Assembly: GCA_037445875.1 (NCBI GenBank)
Contig: JBBIJR010000076.1
Span: forward strand, 1 to 15,902
Length of the DNA: 15,902 bases
From: JBBIJR01 sp037445875
Lineage (GTDB): Bacteria > CLD3 > SB21
Direction: 5' to 3'
The position numbers and the translations under genes were made by a program. Below the pieces are notes generated by a model that saw only the letters and a list, made by a program, of their open reading frames with translations, did no database searches and was not told the DNA's origin. Shown here piece by piece: positions 7,215 through 13,655 of the stretch (the first letter of the stretch is position 1; the number at the start of each line of letters is the position of its first letter).

Positions 7215-8414
7215 ATGAAAGCCGTTGTTGTCGACGCGATACGAACGCCCTTCGGAAAGTACGGAGGCGTCCTCAGTTCCGTGCGTCCGGACGATCTCAT
7301 GGCCCATCTGTTGAAGATCCTGTACGGACGCCACCGTTTACAAGACCACGTGGTGGACGACGTCGTGGTAGGATGTACCATCCAGGCGGGCGAAGATTCC
7401 CGTAACGTTGCACGCATGGCCGTCATCCTGGCCGGGATGCCCTTTGAAGTACCCGCACAGACGGTGAACCGCTTGTGCGGCTCAAGCATGCAGGCAATTA
7501 TCGCCGCTGCCGCCGCCATTGAGGCGGGTCTTGGACGTATTATCCTTGCCGGTGGAGTGGAGAGCATGTCCCGGGGACCATGGGTCTTTTCCAAATCCGA
7601 GAGGGGATTTCCCTTCGGCAATTTCACCGTGTACGATAGTTCCCTCGGCTGGCGATTTCCCAACAAGAGGATCGAATCCCGGATCCGGCCGTTGAGCATG
7701 GGCGAAACGGCAGAAGAGATTTTTGATCGAACCGGCGTCTCGAGAATGGAACAGGACGAGTTTGCCCTGCGCAGCCATCAGAAAGCGGTCGCCGCATGGA
7801 AGGATGGCGTTCTGGGGCCGGAAGTGGTCCCGGTCAGCGTCGACACACGCCAGGGATCAACCGTGGTGGAAAAAGACGAATGTCCGCGTGAAGATACGTC
7901 CCTGGAGGCGCTGGCCGAATTGAAGCCGGCTTTCCGGAAAGACGGCTCGGTGACGGCGGGCAACAGCTGTCCGCTGAACGATGGGGCTGCGCTGACACTG
8001 ATGATGGATGAGGACGAGGCAAGACGCCAGGGTTTCACGGAGTATTTTCGATTTCGGGCGTGCGCGATCACGGGCTTGCACCCTGACATCATGGGCCTGG
8101 GACCGGTAGAGGCGGCCGCTCAGGCGCTGCAGAGAGCCGGGCTAGCCATGAGGGACATCGACCTCGTCGAAATCAACGAAGCGTTCGCCATCCAGGTGCT
8201 GGCGTGCGCGCGGGCATTGCAGGTTCCGGACGATAAGCTCAATGTAAACGGCGGCGCCATCGCGATTGGCCATCCTTTGGGGGCGTCGGGTGCGCGGATC
8301 GTCGGGACGCTCCTTCGCGAGATGCGCCGGCGGGAAGCCCGCTACGGCCTGGCGGCGATGTGCATCGGACTGGGACAAGGCATTTGCACCATCTGGGAGC
8401 GTGTGAAGTGCTGA
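7215..8414 (+). CDS. Thiolase, beta-ketoadipyl-CoA type; probable 3-oxopimeloyl-CoA thiolase
   Basis: A 399-residue thiolase with a complete active site: nucleophile Cys88 in NRLCGSSMQA, NEAFA at 321-325, His353 in GGAIAIGHPLGASGAR, and Cys383 in CIGLGQG. The last motif differs from the usual CxGGGxG and resembles the CIGVGQG of beta-ketoadipyl-CoA thiolases (PcaF/PaaJ). YDSSLGWRFPN (140-150) likewise recalls the DTTIGWRF segment of that group, whose substrates are dicarboxylyl-CoA esters. Beside the benzoyl-CoA genes this fits cleavage of 3-oxopimeloyl-CoA to glutaryl-CoA and acetyl-CoA; that substrate is inferred. A GAGGAG site lies three bases before the ATG. A hairpin and a separate promoter follow it, so it is probably not on the same transcript as had. 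Plain acetoacetyl-CoA thiolase activity is the main alternative. Confidence 0.93.
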   Translation: MKAVVVDAIRTPFGKYGGVLSSVRPDDLMAHLLKILYGRHRLQDHVVDDVVVGCTIQAGEDSRNVARMAVILAGMPFEVPAQTVNRLCGSSMQAIIAAAAAIEAGLGRIILAGGVESMSRGPWVFSKSERGFPFGNFTVYDSSLGWRFPNKRIESRIRPLSMGETAEEIFDRTGVSRMEQDEFALRSHQKAVAAWKDGVLGPEVVPVSVDTRQGSTVVEKDECPREDTSLEALAELKPAFRKDGSVTAGNSCPLNDGAALTLMMDEDEARRQGFTEYFRFRACAITGLHPDIMGLGPVEAAAQALQRAGLAMRDIDLVEINEAFAIQVLACARALQVPDDKLNVNGGAIAIGHPLGASGARIVGTLLREMRRREARYGLAAMCIGLGQGICTIWERVKC

Positions 8415-8454
8415 GTTCATACCGGGCAGCGGCGCAACGGCGGCAATAGAAAAT

Positions 8455-8482
8455 GGCGGAGCCAGCCGTGCCCGGCACCGCC
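8455..8482 (+). terminator. Terminator-like hairpin after the thiolase
   Basis: GGCGGAGCC (8455-8463) can pair with GGCACCGCC (8474-8482) as a nine-base stem with one A-A mismatch and a 10-base loop. It begins 41 bases after the thiolase stop. The following sequence has only four Ts about eight bases on, so it is a weak intrinsic terminator at best. Confidence 0.35.
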
Positions 8483-8598
8483 AAACCCGTTTTCCCGTAC
8501 CGTTCATCCCACCAACGCACTCCTCCCTGGAGCACCGCGCCTCTCCGCACCCTCTGACACTGTTGCATCCTCCGTCAGAATACGTGCGACGACGTATG

Positions 8599-8624
8599 GG
8601 CCGGCTCGAAAGGACGAGTCGGCC
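8599..8624 (+). other. Stable hairpin in the had upstream region
   Basis: GGCCGGCTCG (8599-8608) and CGAGTCGGCC (8615-8624) form a ten-base stem with a single G-U pair and a six-base AAAGGA loop. No T run follows directly, so it is not a classical terminator. It lies upstream of the promoter and outside the predicted had leader. Its role is unknown; it could also act at the DNA level as an imperfect inverted repeat. Confidence 0.4.
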
Positions 8625-8657
8625 TGTGATTGTTCGGGAGGATCGCTCTGATTTTTT

Positions 8658-8675
8658 TTCGAACGTTCGTTAGAA
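8658..8675. promoter_or_regulatory. Operator-like inverted repeat upstream of the had promoter
   Basis: TTCGAACGTTCGTTAGAA forms an 18-base inverted repeat with seven of nine pairs matching (TTC-x-AACG / CGTT-x-GAA). It contains the perfect palindrome CGAACGTTCG at 8660-8669. It ends seven bases before the -35 box. Arms of this size resemble TetR-family operators, but the regulator is not in the window and the family is a guess. Confidence 0.5.
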
Positions 8676-8682
8676 TTTTCTC

Positions 8683-8710
8683 TTGACATTTGGCTACGGT
8701 TGTCTATATT
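8683..8710 (+). promoter_or_regulatory. Strong sigma-70 promoter of the had-bcr operon
   Basis: TTGACA (8683-8688), a perfect -35 box, is followed after 16 bases by TATATT (8705-8710), five of six at -10. It is the best promoter match in the window. Transcription would start near 8717 and read had, oah, dch, the SDR and the reductase genes. It also rules out the TTG at 8700 as start of had, since that codon falls inside the promoter. Confidence 0.7.
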
Positions 8711-8747
8711 TCAGATAGTCAAGTCCGAATCAAAGCCATCGGGTGGC

Positions 8748-9827
8748 ATGAAAATCAAAGCCTGGCAGATGATCGCGGGAAGCAGCCGACTCTCACTCGT
8801 CGAGTGGCCGGTTCCTACTCTACGGGACGACGAGGTTCTGGTCAGAGTCTGTGGGTGCGGCGTTTGCCATACCGACCTCGGTTTCTTCTATGAAGGAGTC
8901 AAGACCGTGAAAGCTCCGCCGCTGACTCTGGGACATGAGATCAGCGGGTTTGTCGACGATGCGGGCTCGAACGCGCGCAGCTGGATGGGCAAGGCGGTCA
9001 TCGTTCCCGCCGTGCTTCCGTGCGGGAGCTGTGACCTGTGCTTGAAAGGAGAGGGCCGAATCTGCCGCAGCCAGCAGATGCCGGGCAACCACATGGACGG
9101 CGGCTTTGCAAGCCACGTGGTCGTACCGTCGCGCTACCTCTGTGCGGTGAAGGTCAAATCGGAATCGGAATCGTTCGGTGAGTCGGGCGTCACGCTTCGT
9201 GAACTCAGTGTCGTAGCCGATGCGGTCACAACGCCCTATCAGGCGATCAAGAGTGCCGGTCTCGCATCCGGGGACCTGGCCGTGTTCGTGGGCGTCGGTG
9301 GGATAGGTGGTTTTGGAGTGCAGATCGCCGCAGCGATCGGAGCCAGGGTCGTTGCCATCGATGTGGACGATGGAAGGCTCACTTTCCTGAGAGACTACGG
9401 CGCCGCACTTACGCTCAACCCGCGAGACCTCGACGCCAAAATGATTCGCCGCGCGGTTCAGGATTTTGCGAAATCCAACGGCCTTTCGCCCTATCAATGG
9501 AAGATCTTCGAAACGTCCGGTACGACCAGAGGCCAGGAACTGGCGTTTGCTCTATTGACCTTCGGGTCCACGCTCTCGGTCGTGGGATTTACGATGGATC
9601 AGCCGCAAATCCGGTTGAGCAACTTGATGGCCTTCGACGCCCGGGCCATCGGCAACTGGGGTTGTCATCCGGACTATTATCCCGAGGTATTGGAACGGGT
9701 GCAGAAGGGCCAGATTCGGATCGGGCCGTTTGTCGAAATCCATGCGCTCGATATGATCAACGACGTGTTCGAACGATCACATAGAAGAGAACTCAAGAAA
9801 CGGCCGGTTCTAGTCCCTGCCGTTTAG
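8748..9827 (+). CDS. had: 6-hydroxycyclohex-1-ene-1-carbonyl-CoA dehydrogenase
   Basis: A 359-residue zinc-dependent medium-chain dehydrogenase that oxidises 6-hydroxycyclohex-1-ene-1-carbonyl-CoA to the 6-oxo compound with NAD+ in the cytoplasm. The N-terminus MKIKAWQM and the CGCGVCHTDLGFFYEGVKT block closely resemble Thauera Had (BamQ in Geobacter). Likely catalytic-zinc ligands are Cys40 and His63-Glu64 of GHE; structural-zinc cysteines are 92, 95, 98 and 106. The nucleotide-binding loop is VGVGGIGGFG (181-190). PAVLPCGSCDLC and MPGNHMDGGFASHVVVP are further family blocks. The ATG at 8748 is chosen by homology and because the upstream in-frame TTG lies in the promoter; the ribosome site (GGGTGG) is weak and close. 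It is first gene of the operon, 32 bases before oah. Confidence 0.93.
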   Translation: MKIKAWQMIAGSSRLSLVEWPVPTLRDDEVLVRVCGCGVCHTDLGFFYEGVKTVKAPPLTLGHEISGFVDDAGSNARSWMGKAVIVPAVLPCGSCDLCLKGEGRICRSQQMPGNHMDGGFASHVVVPSRYLCAVKVKSESESFGESGVTLRELSVVADAVTTPYQAIKSAGLASGDLAVFVGVGGIGGFGVQIAAAIGARVVAIDVDDGRLTFLRDYGAALTLNPRDLDAKMIRRAVQDFAKSNGLSPYQWKIFETSGTTRGQELAFALLTFGSTLSVVGFTMDQPQIRLSNLMAFDARAIGNWGCHPDYYPEVLERVQKGQIRIGPFVEIHALDMINDVFERSHRRELKKRPVLVPAV

Positions 9828-9859
9828 TATTCGTCCTCCCTCACGAAGGAGCCTCGCGC

Positions 9860-10945
9860 ATGTTCAAGGATCACGATCTGGTTCCGGACTATGCGTTCAC
9901 ACAGATCCGCTACGAACGCAAGGCCGTGAACGACACGGCCGGAAGACCCGTTGAGGGTCTTTACAGCGCCCGGATTACGCTGAACAACCCGTCGCAGCTG
10001 AATTCGTACACCACCGAGATGGTCAAAGAGGTCGTTCTCGCGTTTCGCAAGGCGTCGAATGCCCGCGACGTCGTGGCGGTCGTACTCACCGGGGAAGGCG
10101 ATCGCGCCTTCTGCACGGGCGGCAATACAAAGGAATACGCCGAGTACTATGCCGGACAGCCGGACGAGTACCGCCAGTACATGCGCTTGTTCAACGACAT
10201 GGTTACGGCCATCCTTCACTGCGACAAACCGGTCATTTGCCGCGTCAACGGGATGAGGATAGCCGGAGGCCAGGAAATCGGGATGGCCTGCGATTTCACG
10301 ATTGCCGCTGATCTGGCCGTTTTTGGACAGGCCGGACCGAAGCACGGTTCTGCGCCCGACGGAGGCGCGACCGATTTTCTGCCACTTTTTGTCGGAATTG
10401 AGCACGCCATGGTCTCCTGCACACTTTGTGAAATCTGGAGCGCGCACAAGGCGTATCGGCTGGGACTGGTCACGGACATTGCCCCCGTTCTCAAAAAGGA
10501 CGGGAAGTTCCTGCCCAATCCTCTCGTAATCACGGACCGATGGTTGGATGAGATGGGTAAGATCGTGTACGGAGAGCTGCGAACGGGGGATGAGAAGGAA
10601 CGTGCAAAGAAACTCATGAAGGAATGCCAGATCGACTTCAGCCTGCTCGATCAATCCGTCGACCGGCTCGTTACGTCTCTCCTGATGACTGTGCCCGGAT
10701 GTCTGTCCAAGACCGTCGAGTCCGTGCGAAAACACAAGCTGGCCCATTGGGATAAGAACCGCGAGACGAACCGGGCCTGGCTGGGTTTGAACATGATGAC
10801 GGAGGGCCGCGCAGGATTCAGAGCCTTCAACGAAGGGACGAAGGAATGCCGCGAAGTGGACTTCATTGCGCTCAGAAAGCTTCTCGCACAGGGTGAGAAG
10901 TGGAATGAAGTCCTCACGGAAAGAGTGTTGCCCAAAGCGAAATAG
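9860..10945 (+). CDS. oah: 6-oxocyclohex-1-ene-1-carbonyl-CoA hydrolase (BamA/Oah)
   Basis: A 361-residue crotonase-superfamily enzyme that adds water and opens the alicyclic ring of 6-oxocyclohex-1-ene-1-carbonyl-CoA to give 3-hydroxypimeloyl-CoA. It is the ring-cleaving step shared by class I and class II benzoyl-CoA pathways and the usual marker (bamA) for anaerobic aromatic degradation. Key blocks are ITLNNPSQLNSYTTEM (39-54), FCTGGNTKEYAEYYAG (84-99) and RIAGGQEIGMACDFTIAADLAVFGQAGPKHGS (133-164), which supply the oxyanion hole, then SAPDGGATDFLP (164-175). The length is near the roughly 375 residues of the Thauera enzyme and well above ordinary enoyl-CoA hydratases. AAGGAG stands eight bases before the ATG. 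The stop is ten bases before the dch start. Confidence 0.95.
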   Translation: MFKDHDLVPDYAFTQIRYERKAVNDTAGRPVEGLYSARITLNNPSQLNSYTTEMVKEVVLAFRKASNARDVVAVVLTGEGDRAFCTGGNTKEYAEYYAGQPDEYRQYMRLFNDMVTAILHCDKPVICRVNGMRIAGGQEIGMACDFTIAADLAVFGQAGPKHGSAPDGGATDFLPLFVGIEHAMVSCTLCEIWSAHKAYRLGLVTDIAPVLKKDGKFLPNPLVITDRWLDEMGKIVYGELRTGDEKERAKKLMKECQIDFSLLDQSVDRLVTSLLMTVPGCLSKTVESVRKHKLAHWDKNRETNRAWLGLNMMTEGRAGFRAFNEGTKECREVDFIALRKLLAQGEKWNEVLTERVLPKAK

Positions 10946-10955
10946 GGAGTGCATC

Positions 10956-11723
10956 GTGAGCACCTTTCAAAAGATATCCGCGGAAGCCGACGGAGCCGTT
11001 ACGACCGTTACACTCAGGGCCGGCAAAGGGAATGTTATCGACAAGGCCATGATGCATGAAATCGCGGCAGCGGTTGAAAACGCCGGGTCCAACCCACAAG
11101 TCAAAGCCATCCTGTTTTGTGCCGAGGGCGACCATTTCTCCTTCGGCGCCAGCGTCCCGGAGCATCGGGCAGAGGTGGTAGCCGAGATGCTGACGGCCTT
11201 TCACGCCCTGTTTCGCACCTTGATCGCCAGCTCGCTGCCAACGGTGAGTGCCGTCCGCGGCCAATGTTTGGGCGGGGCTTTTGAATTGGTCGCCTTCACG
11301 CACTGGGTGTTTGCGTCGCCCGACGCCCGTTTCGGCCAGCCGGAAGTCCATCTCGGCGTGTTTCCGCCGGTAGCTTCGCTCGTGCTTCCGTTTCGCGTCG
11401 GCCAGACAGCTGCCGATGACCTGACACTCACCGGGCGATCCTGGGCGGCCGAAGAACTGAGGCAAAAAGGCTTCCTGCACGCGGTCACCGACCGTCCGGA
11501 AGAAGCGGCGCGCGAGTTTATCCAGAAACATCTCGTGCCGAAAAGTGCCGTCGCGTTGAGGTACACCGTCCGGTCCAGCCGTTGGGCCATGCACGAGGCC
11601 GTGCTGAAGCATATCTCCGCGCTCGAGAAGATGTACATCGATGAACTCATGAAATCGCACGACGCGAACGAAGGCATTAAAGCCTTCATGGAAAAACGCC
11701 AGCCGATCTGGAAGAACCAATGA
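10956..11723 (+). CDS. dch: Cyclohexa-1,5-diene-1-carbonyl-CoA hydratase
   Basis: A 255-residue crotonase-family hydratase that adds water to the benzoyl-CoA reductase product, giving 6-hydroxycyclohex-1-ene-1-carbonyl-CoA. Diagnostic stretches are KGNVIDKAMM (24-33), AEGDHFSFGASVPEH (56-70), VRGQCLGGAFELV (100-112) and FGQPEVHLGVFPPVAS (126-141), which match known Dch proteins better than general enoyl-CoA hydratases. The start is GTG at 10956, with GGGAG six bases upstream and ten bases after the oah stop. The frame is open further back but only inside oah. The stop overlaps the SDR start as ATGA, indicating coupled translation. Confidence 0.92.
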   Translation: MSTFQKISAEADGAVTTVTLRAGKGNVIDKAMMHEIAAAVENAGSNPQVKAILFCAEGDHFSFGASVPEHRAEVVAEMLTAFHALFRTLIASSLPTVSAVRGQCLGGAFELVAFTHWVFASPDARFGQPEVHLGVFPPVASLVLPFRVGQTAADDLTLTGRSWAAEELRQKGFLHAVTDRPEEAAREFIQKHLVPKSAVALRYTVRSSRWAMHEAVLKHISALEKMYIDELMKSHDANEGIKAFMEKRQPIWKNQ

Positions 11724-12436
11724 TCTCGATCGACATGACGGAGCGAGTGGCATTGATTACCGGGGGGTCATCGGGCATTGGTCTGGCCATTGCCCGAACG
11801 TTTGCGGCGGCCGGAGCGCGAACCGTGACGGCGGACCTGACCGAGCCGAAAGAAGCCGCCGGCCGTTGGATCAAGACCGACGTGGGCGATTTCGAGGAAT
11901 GCGGTCGCTGTGTCAACGATGTTCTGAATGCGGAGGGGCAGATCGACTATCTCATCAACAACGCCGGCATCTCGAGGGACGCGCCCGTGTGGAAGATGAC
12001 GGAAGCCGATTGGGACACTGTCCTGCAGACCAACCTCAAAGGCGCCTTCAACATGATCCACTTTGTGGCCGCGCATTTTCGGAATAGGAATGCCGGGAAG
12101 ATCATCAACATATCGTCCATCAACGGACTCAGAGGGAAATTCGGCCTGGCGAATTATTCTGCGGCAAAAGCGGGTCTTATCGGGCTTACCAGGACCGTGG
12201 CCAGGGAACTGGCCGCCTTTCATGTCAATGTCAACGCGGTAGCGCCGGGCCTGATCGATACGCCGTTAACGAGCCGACTGCCCGAGGATGTGATCCAGCG
12301 GTCTAAATCGGAGATCCTGTTGGGCCGCATCGGGAAGCCGGAAGACGTCGCTCACGCCGTTCTCTTCCTTTGTTCAGATTTTGCCAGCCACATCACCGGT
12401 AATGTGCTTACGGTGGACGGCGGCCAACTGGTTTGA
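11720..12436 (+). CDS. Short-chain dehydrogenase, probable 3-hydroxypimeloyl-CoA dehydrogenase
   Basis: A 238-residue classical SDR of FabG type. It has the TGGSSGIG cofactor loop (14-21), NNAG (80-83), and the catalytic set Asn105, Ser133, Tyr146 and Lys150 (YSAAK). APGLIDTPL follows at 175-183, and the C-terminus TVDGGQLV is typical. Asp39 at the end of the second strand favours NAD over NADP. It is translationally coupled to dch (ATGA overlap) and lies 45 bases before bcrC. Had already covers the 6-hydroxy oxidation, so the unfilled step is oxidation of 3-hydroxypimeloyl-CoA to 3-oxopimeloyl-CoA, which I infer for this gene. Rhodopseudomonas BadH, an SDR acting on 2-hydroxycyclohexanecarboxyl-CoA, is a precedent for the fold but acts in a different branch. 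FabG-like 3-oxoacyl reductase is the alternative. Confidence 0.85.
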   Translation: MISIDMTERVALITGGSSGIGLAIARTFAAAGARTVTADLTEPKEAAGRWIKTDVGDFEECGRCVNDVLNAEGQIDYLINNAGISRDAPVWKMTEADWDTVLQTNLKGAFNMIHFVAAHFRNRNAGKIINISSINGLRGKFGLANYSAAKAGLIGLTRTVARELAAFHVNVNAVAPGLIDTPLTSRLPEDVIQRSKSEILLGRIGKPEDVAHAVLFLCSDFASHITGNVLTVDGGQLV

Positions 12437-12481
12437 AGGCTTCAGGATGAATCAAGTGTCGTGGACCAAACGGAGCTACCG

Positions 12482-13645
12482 ATGAACCTCTTCGTCCATA
12501 CGGTGGAGAACCAATCGCTGGATGCGATTCTTCTTGCCTGCAGGGAACTGGCGGAAGACCCCGATTTTCCAACCGTTCGTGCCTGGCGGGACCGGGGCGG
12601 CAAAGTGGCCGGTCATTTTCAGGTCTATTTTCCGGAGGAGATTGCACATGCGGCCGGGTTGCTTCCGGTCAAAATATCCGGCGCCCAGGTGGAGGGCATG
12701 GAAGCCGAATCCCACTTTGGATCGTATTTGTGTTCCATCATAAAAACCTCCCTGGAGCTGGCCCTGACAAAGAAGATCGAGCTGGACCTGTTCATAAGCC
12801 ACCCCATTTGCGATGCGGCAAGAAACCTGGCCGCTATATGGGGAAGGAACTTCGAGTATCCTTGCGAGATCCTGTATCTTCCGCAGAACCCGAATTCGGC
12901 CGATTCGATCCGGTACCTGCATGACGAGTATCTCCGGCTGTCCCATCAGCTGGAGCGTGTCGCCGGACGCACGATCGGGCCGGGCGCCCTTTCCAACTCC
13001 ATCCGCATATACAACGAAAGCCGCCGGTGGATACGGCAGCTTTATGAGATCAAACGGGACAGCCCGTGGCTCATTTCGGCGGAGGATGCCTACGCGCTGG
13101 TGGCCGTCGCGGGATTGCTGCCGAGGGAGGAATACAACGTACTGATGCGGCGCGTTCTCCCGCTCATTCAGCGTTCTCCGGGCCACAAGCAGGACAAGAT
13201 GCGCATCGTGTTTGAAGGGGCGTTTTGCGAACAGCCGCCGCTGGATCTCGTGCAGGTCATCGGACAATCGTGCTACATCGTCGATGACGATTTCTTCATC
13301 GGTCTCCGGTACATCACCGAAGACATCGATCCGGAAGGAAACGCCCTGTGGAACCTTGCGGCAGCGTATGTCGACAAGTCCTCTTATTCTCCGGTCCAAC
13401 ACGATCTGAGAAAACCCAAGGAACACATGCTCCTGAGGCGCGTCCGTGAGGCACATGCCGAGGCCGCGATCCTCGCGGCGGCCAAGATGTGCGAGCCCGG
13501 ACTGGAGGAACAGGTGGCCTACACGAGGGCGCTGGATGAAGCCGGCATTCCTTACTTCGTCACCGAGTTTGAAGAGAACCAGACCACGTTCGATCATATC
13601 GGGATCCAGATGGAGACGTTCATCGAAAATCTCATCTTTCAATGA
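12482..13645 (+). CDS. bcrC: Benzoyl-CoA reductase subunit C (class I; BzdN equivalent)
   Basis: A 387-residue subunit of the catalytic half of ATP-dependent benzoyl-CoA reductase (HgdB/FldC-like dehydratase family), cytoplasmic and oxygen-sensitive. It pairs with BcrB to bind substrate and iron-sulfur clusters. Blocks shared with known BcrC proteins are VYFPEEIAHAAGLLPV (48-63), GSYLCSIIKTSLELAL (80-95), SHPICDAARNLAAIWG (106-121), SIRIYNESRRWIRQLY (173-188), FEGAFCEQPPLDLVQVI (244-260) and CYIVDDDF (264-271). Candidate cluster cysteines are 84, 110 and 249, with 337 in KMCEPGLEEQ near the C-terminus. The ATG at 12482 has CGGAG six bases upstream and is preferred to an in-frame GTG at 12461. 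Ten bases separate it from bcrB. Benzoyl-CoA is the likely substrate because had, oah and dch are adjacent, but substituted benzoyl-CoAs remain possible. Confidence 0.9.
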   Translation: MNLFVHTVENQSLDAILLACRELAEDPDFPTVRAWRDRGGKVAGHFQVYFPEEIAHAAGLLPVKISGAQVEGMEAESHFGSYLCSIIKTSLELALTKKIELDLFISHPICDAARNLAAIWGRNFEYPCEILYLPQNPNSADSIRYLHDEYLRLSHQLERVAGRTIGPGALSNSIRIYNESRRWIRQLYEIKRDSPWLISAEDAYALVAVAGLLPREEYNVLMRRVLPLIQRSPGHKQDKMRIVFEGAFCEQPPLDLVQVIGQSCYIVDDDFFIGLRYITEDIDPEGNALWNLAAAYVDKSSYSPVQHDLRKPKEHMLLRRVREAHAEAAILAAAKMCEPGLEEQVAYTRALDEAGIPYFVTEFEENQTTFDHIGIQMETFIENLIFQ

Positions 13646-13655
13646 GGACAGCGCC

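Larger units (their letters stand above)
8415..8747 (+). promoter_or_regulatory. 333-base control region between thiolase and had
   Basis: No convincing gene lies here. In order it contains a GC-rich hairpin (8455-8482), a second hairpin (8599-8624), an eight-T run (8652-8659), an operator-like inverted repeat (8658-8675) and a strong promoter (8683-8710), then a leader of about 30 bases to the had ATG. It is the only gap over 50 bases from the thiolase to the window end, so it is the obvious control point for the aromatic genes. Confidence 0.7.

Noticed and set aside
8652..8659. Eight-T run as an intrinsic terminator
   Set aside because: No stable hairpin directly precedes it; the nearest stem ends 27 bases earlier.
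8504..8689. 61-residue minus-strand open frame in the had upstream region
   Set aside because: It spans the operator-like repeat, has no ribosome site and resembles no known protein.
8700..8747. Start of had at TTG 8700, adding 16 residues
   Set aside because: The codon lies between the -35 and -10 boxes, and known Had proteins begin at the MKIK position (8748).
9824..10963. 379-residue minus-strand open frame covering oah
   Set aside because: Antisense to oah, whose family motifs are unambiguous; no domain or ribosome site.
12461..12481. GTG at 12461 as the bcrC start
   Set aside because: The ATG at 12482 has a well-spaced CGGAG, and homologues begin near it.
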